Below, piece after piece: positions 19,668-19,684 of a stretch of DNA of 19,684 nt (position 1 is the stretch's first letter; each line of letters begins with the position of its first letter). The position numbers and the translations under genes are program-made. This DNA is from an uncultured Oscillibacter sp. (GTDB lineage: Bacteria; Bacillota; Clostridia; Oscillospirales; Oscillospiraceae), in contig CAJUCO010000045.1 in the NCBI GenBank assembly GCA_910585245.1, forward strand, positions 1 to 19,684, read 5' to 3'. The notes beneath the pieces are model-generated. The model searched no databases. It was not told where the DNA came from and saw only the letters and a list, made by a program, of their open reading frames with translations.

Positions 19668-19684
19668 TAAGGGAATGGAACTGA
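19635..19684. mobile_element. Probable insertion sequence left end (runs off the window)
   Basis: GGGTCTGTTCAC begins exactly where the small gene loses its family resemblance and looks like an IS terminal inverted repeat (IS5-like groups have GxGTCTGTTC-type ends). It is followed by a TGC-TATAAT promoter-like element (19660-19668), typical of the region ahead of a transposase gene. The transposase itself is outside the window. The preceding TA (19633-19634) could be part of a target duplication. Confidence 0.45.

Overview
This window looks like a chromosomal segment of a high-GC, spore-forming clostridium, most likely of the Flavonifractor/Pseudoflavonifractor/Lawsonibacter part of the Oscillospiraceae. 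That placement is an inference from protein character, base composition and gene content, not from a search. The evidence for a spore-former is a full-length Spo0A, a SpoIIQ-like forespore M23 protein behind a sigma-F-like promoter, and a CwlJ/SleB-type cortex hydrolase.

Layout. 1-275: 3' end of an FprA-type flavoprotein with its terminator, then about 300 bases of palindrome-rich non-coding DNA. 683-3287 (minus strand): a four-gene membrane/regulator operon (59-aa membrane peptide, DUF2975 protein, small XRE regulator, DUF4153/DUF4173 membrane protein) with a clear promoter and palindromic operator. 3771-7820 (plus): a MarR repressor translationally coupled to two half-transporters that form a heterodimeric ABC exporter with one degenerate ATP site. 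8127-9856 (plus): a PadR repressor coupled to a DUF2812 membrane protein. 9901-10671 (minus): spo0A with a 0A box. 11058-13185 (plus): three genes joined by ATGA overlaps (NUDIX hydrolase, YabB/TrmN6-like methyltransferase, rsmI). 13383-14090 (plus): spoIIQ-like gene. 14339-15256 (minus): an AT-richer islet with a small membrane peptide, a doubtful 52-aa ORF and an alpha/beta hydrolase. 15474-16879 (plus): TSCPD protein and family 4 glycosyltransferase. 17135 onward: a CwlJ-like hydrolase whose last codons are replaced by the end of an integrated element. That element carries a large serine recombinase (minus, with an in-frame amber stop just before the catalytic Ser), an XRE regulator, a control region with divergent promoters and TGTACA repeats, and a small gene cut by what looks like an insertion sequence running off the window.

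How the genes work together. Three successive cassettes each pair a local repressor with membrane proteins (XRE-DUF2975-DUF4153, MarR-ABC, PadR-DUF2812), which suggests envelope-stress or drug-response functions. The most interesting regulatory observation is that the PadR promoter and the promoter of the DUF2975 operon, almost 5 kb apart, carry the same 15-bp palindrome TATCG-N5-CGATA, so the PadR protein may control both. I saw no CRISPR array, rRNA or tRNA. I did not find a convincing wholly new system; the best leads are the shared operator, the amber-interrupted recombinase and the gene-end integration.
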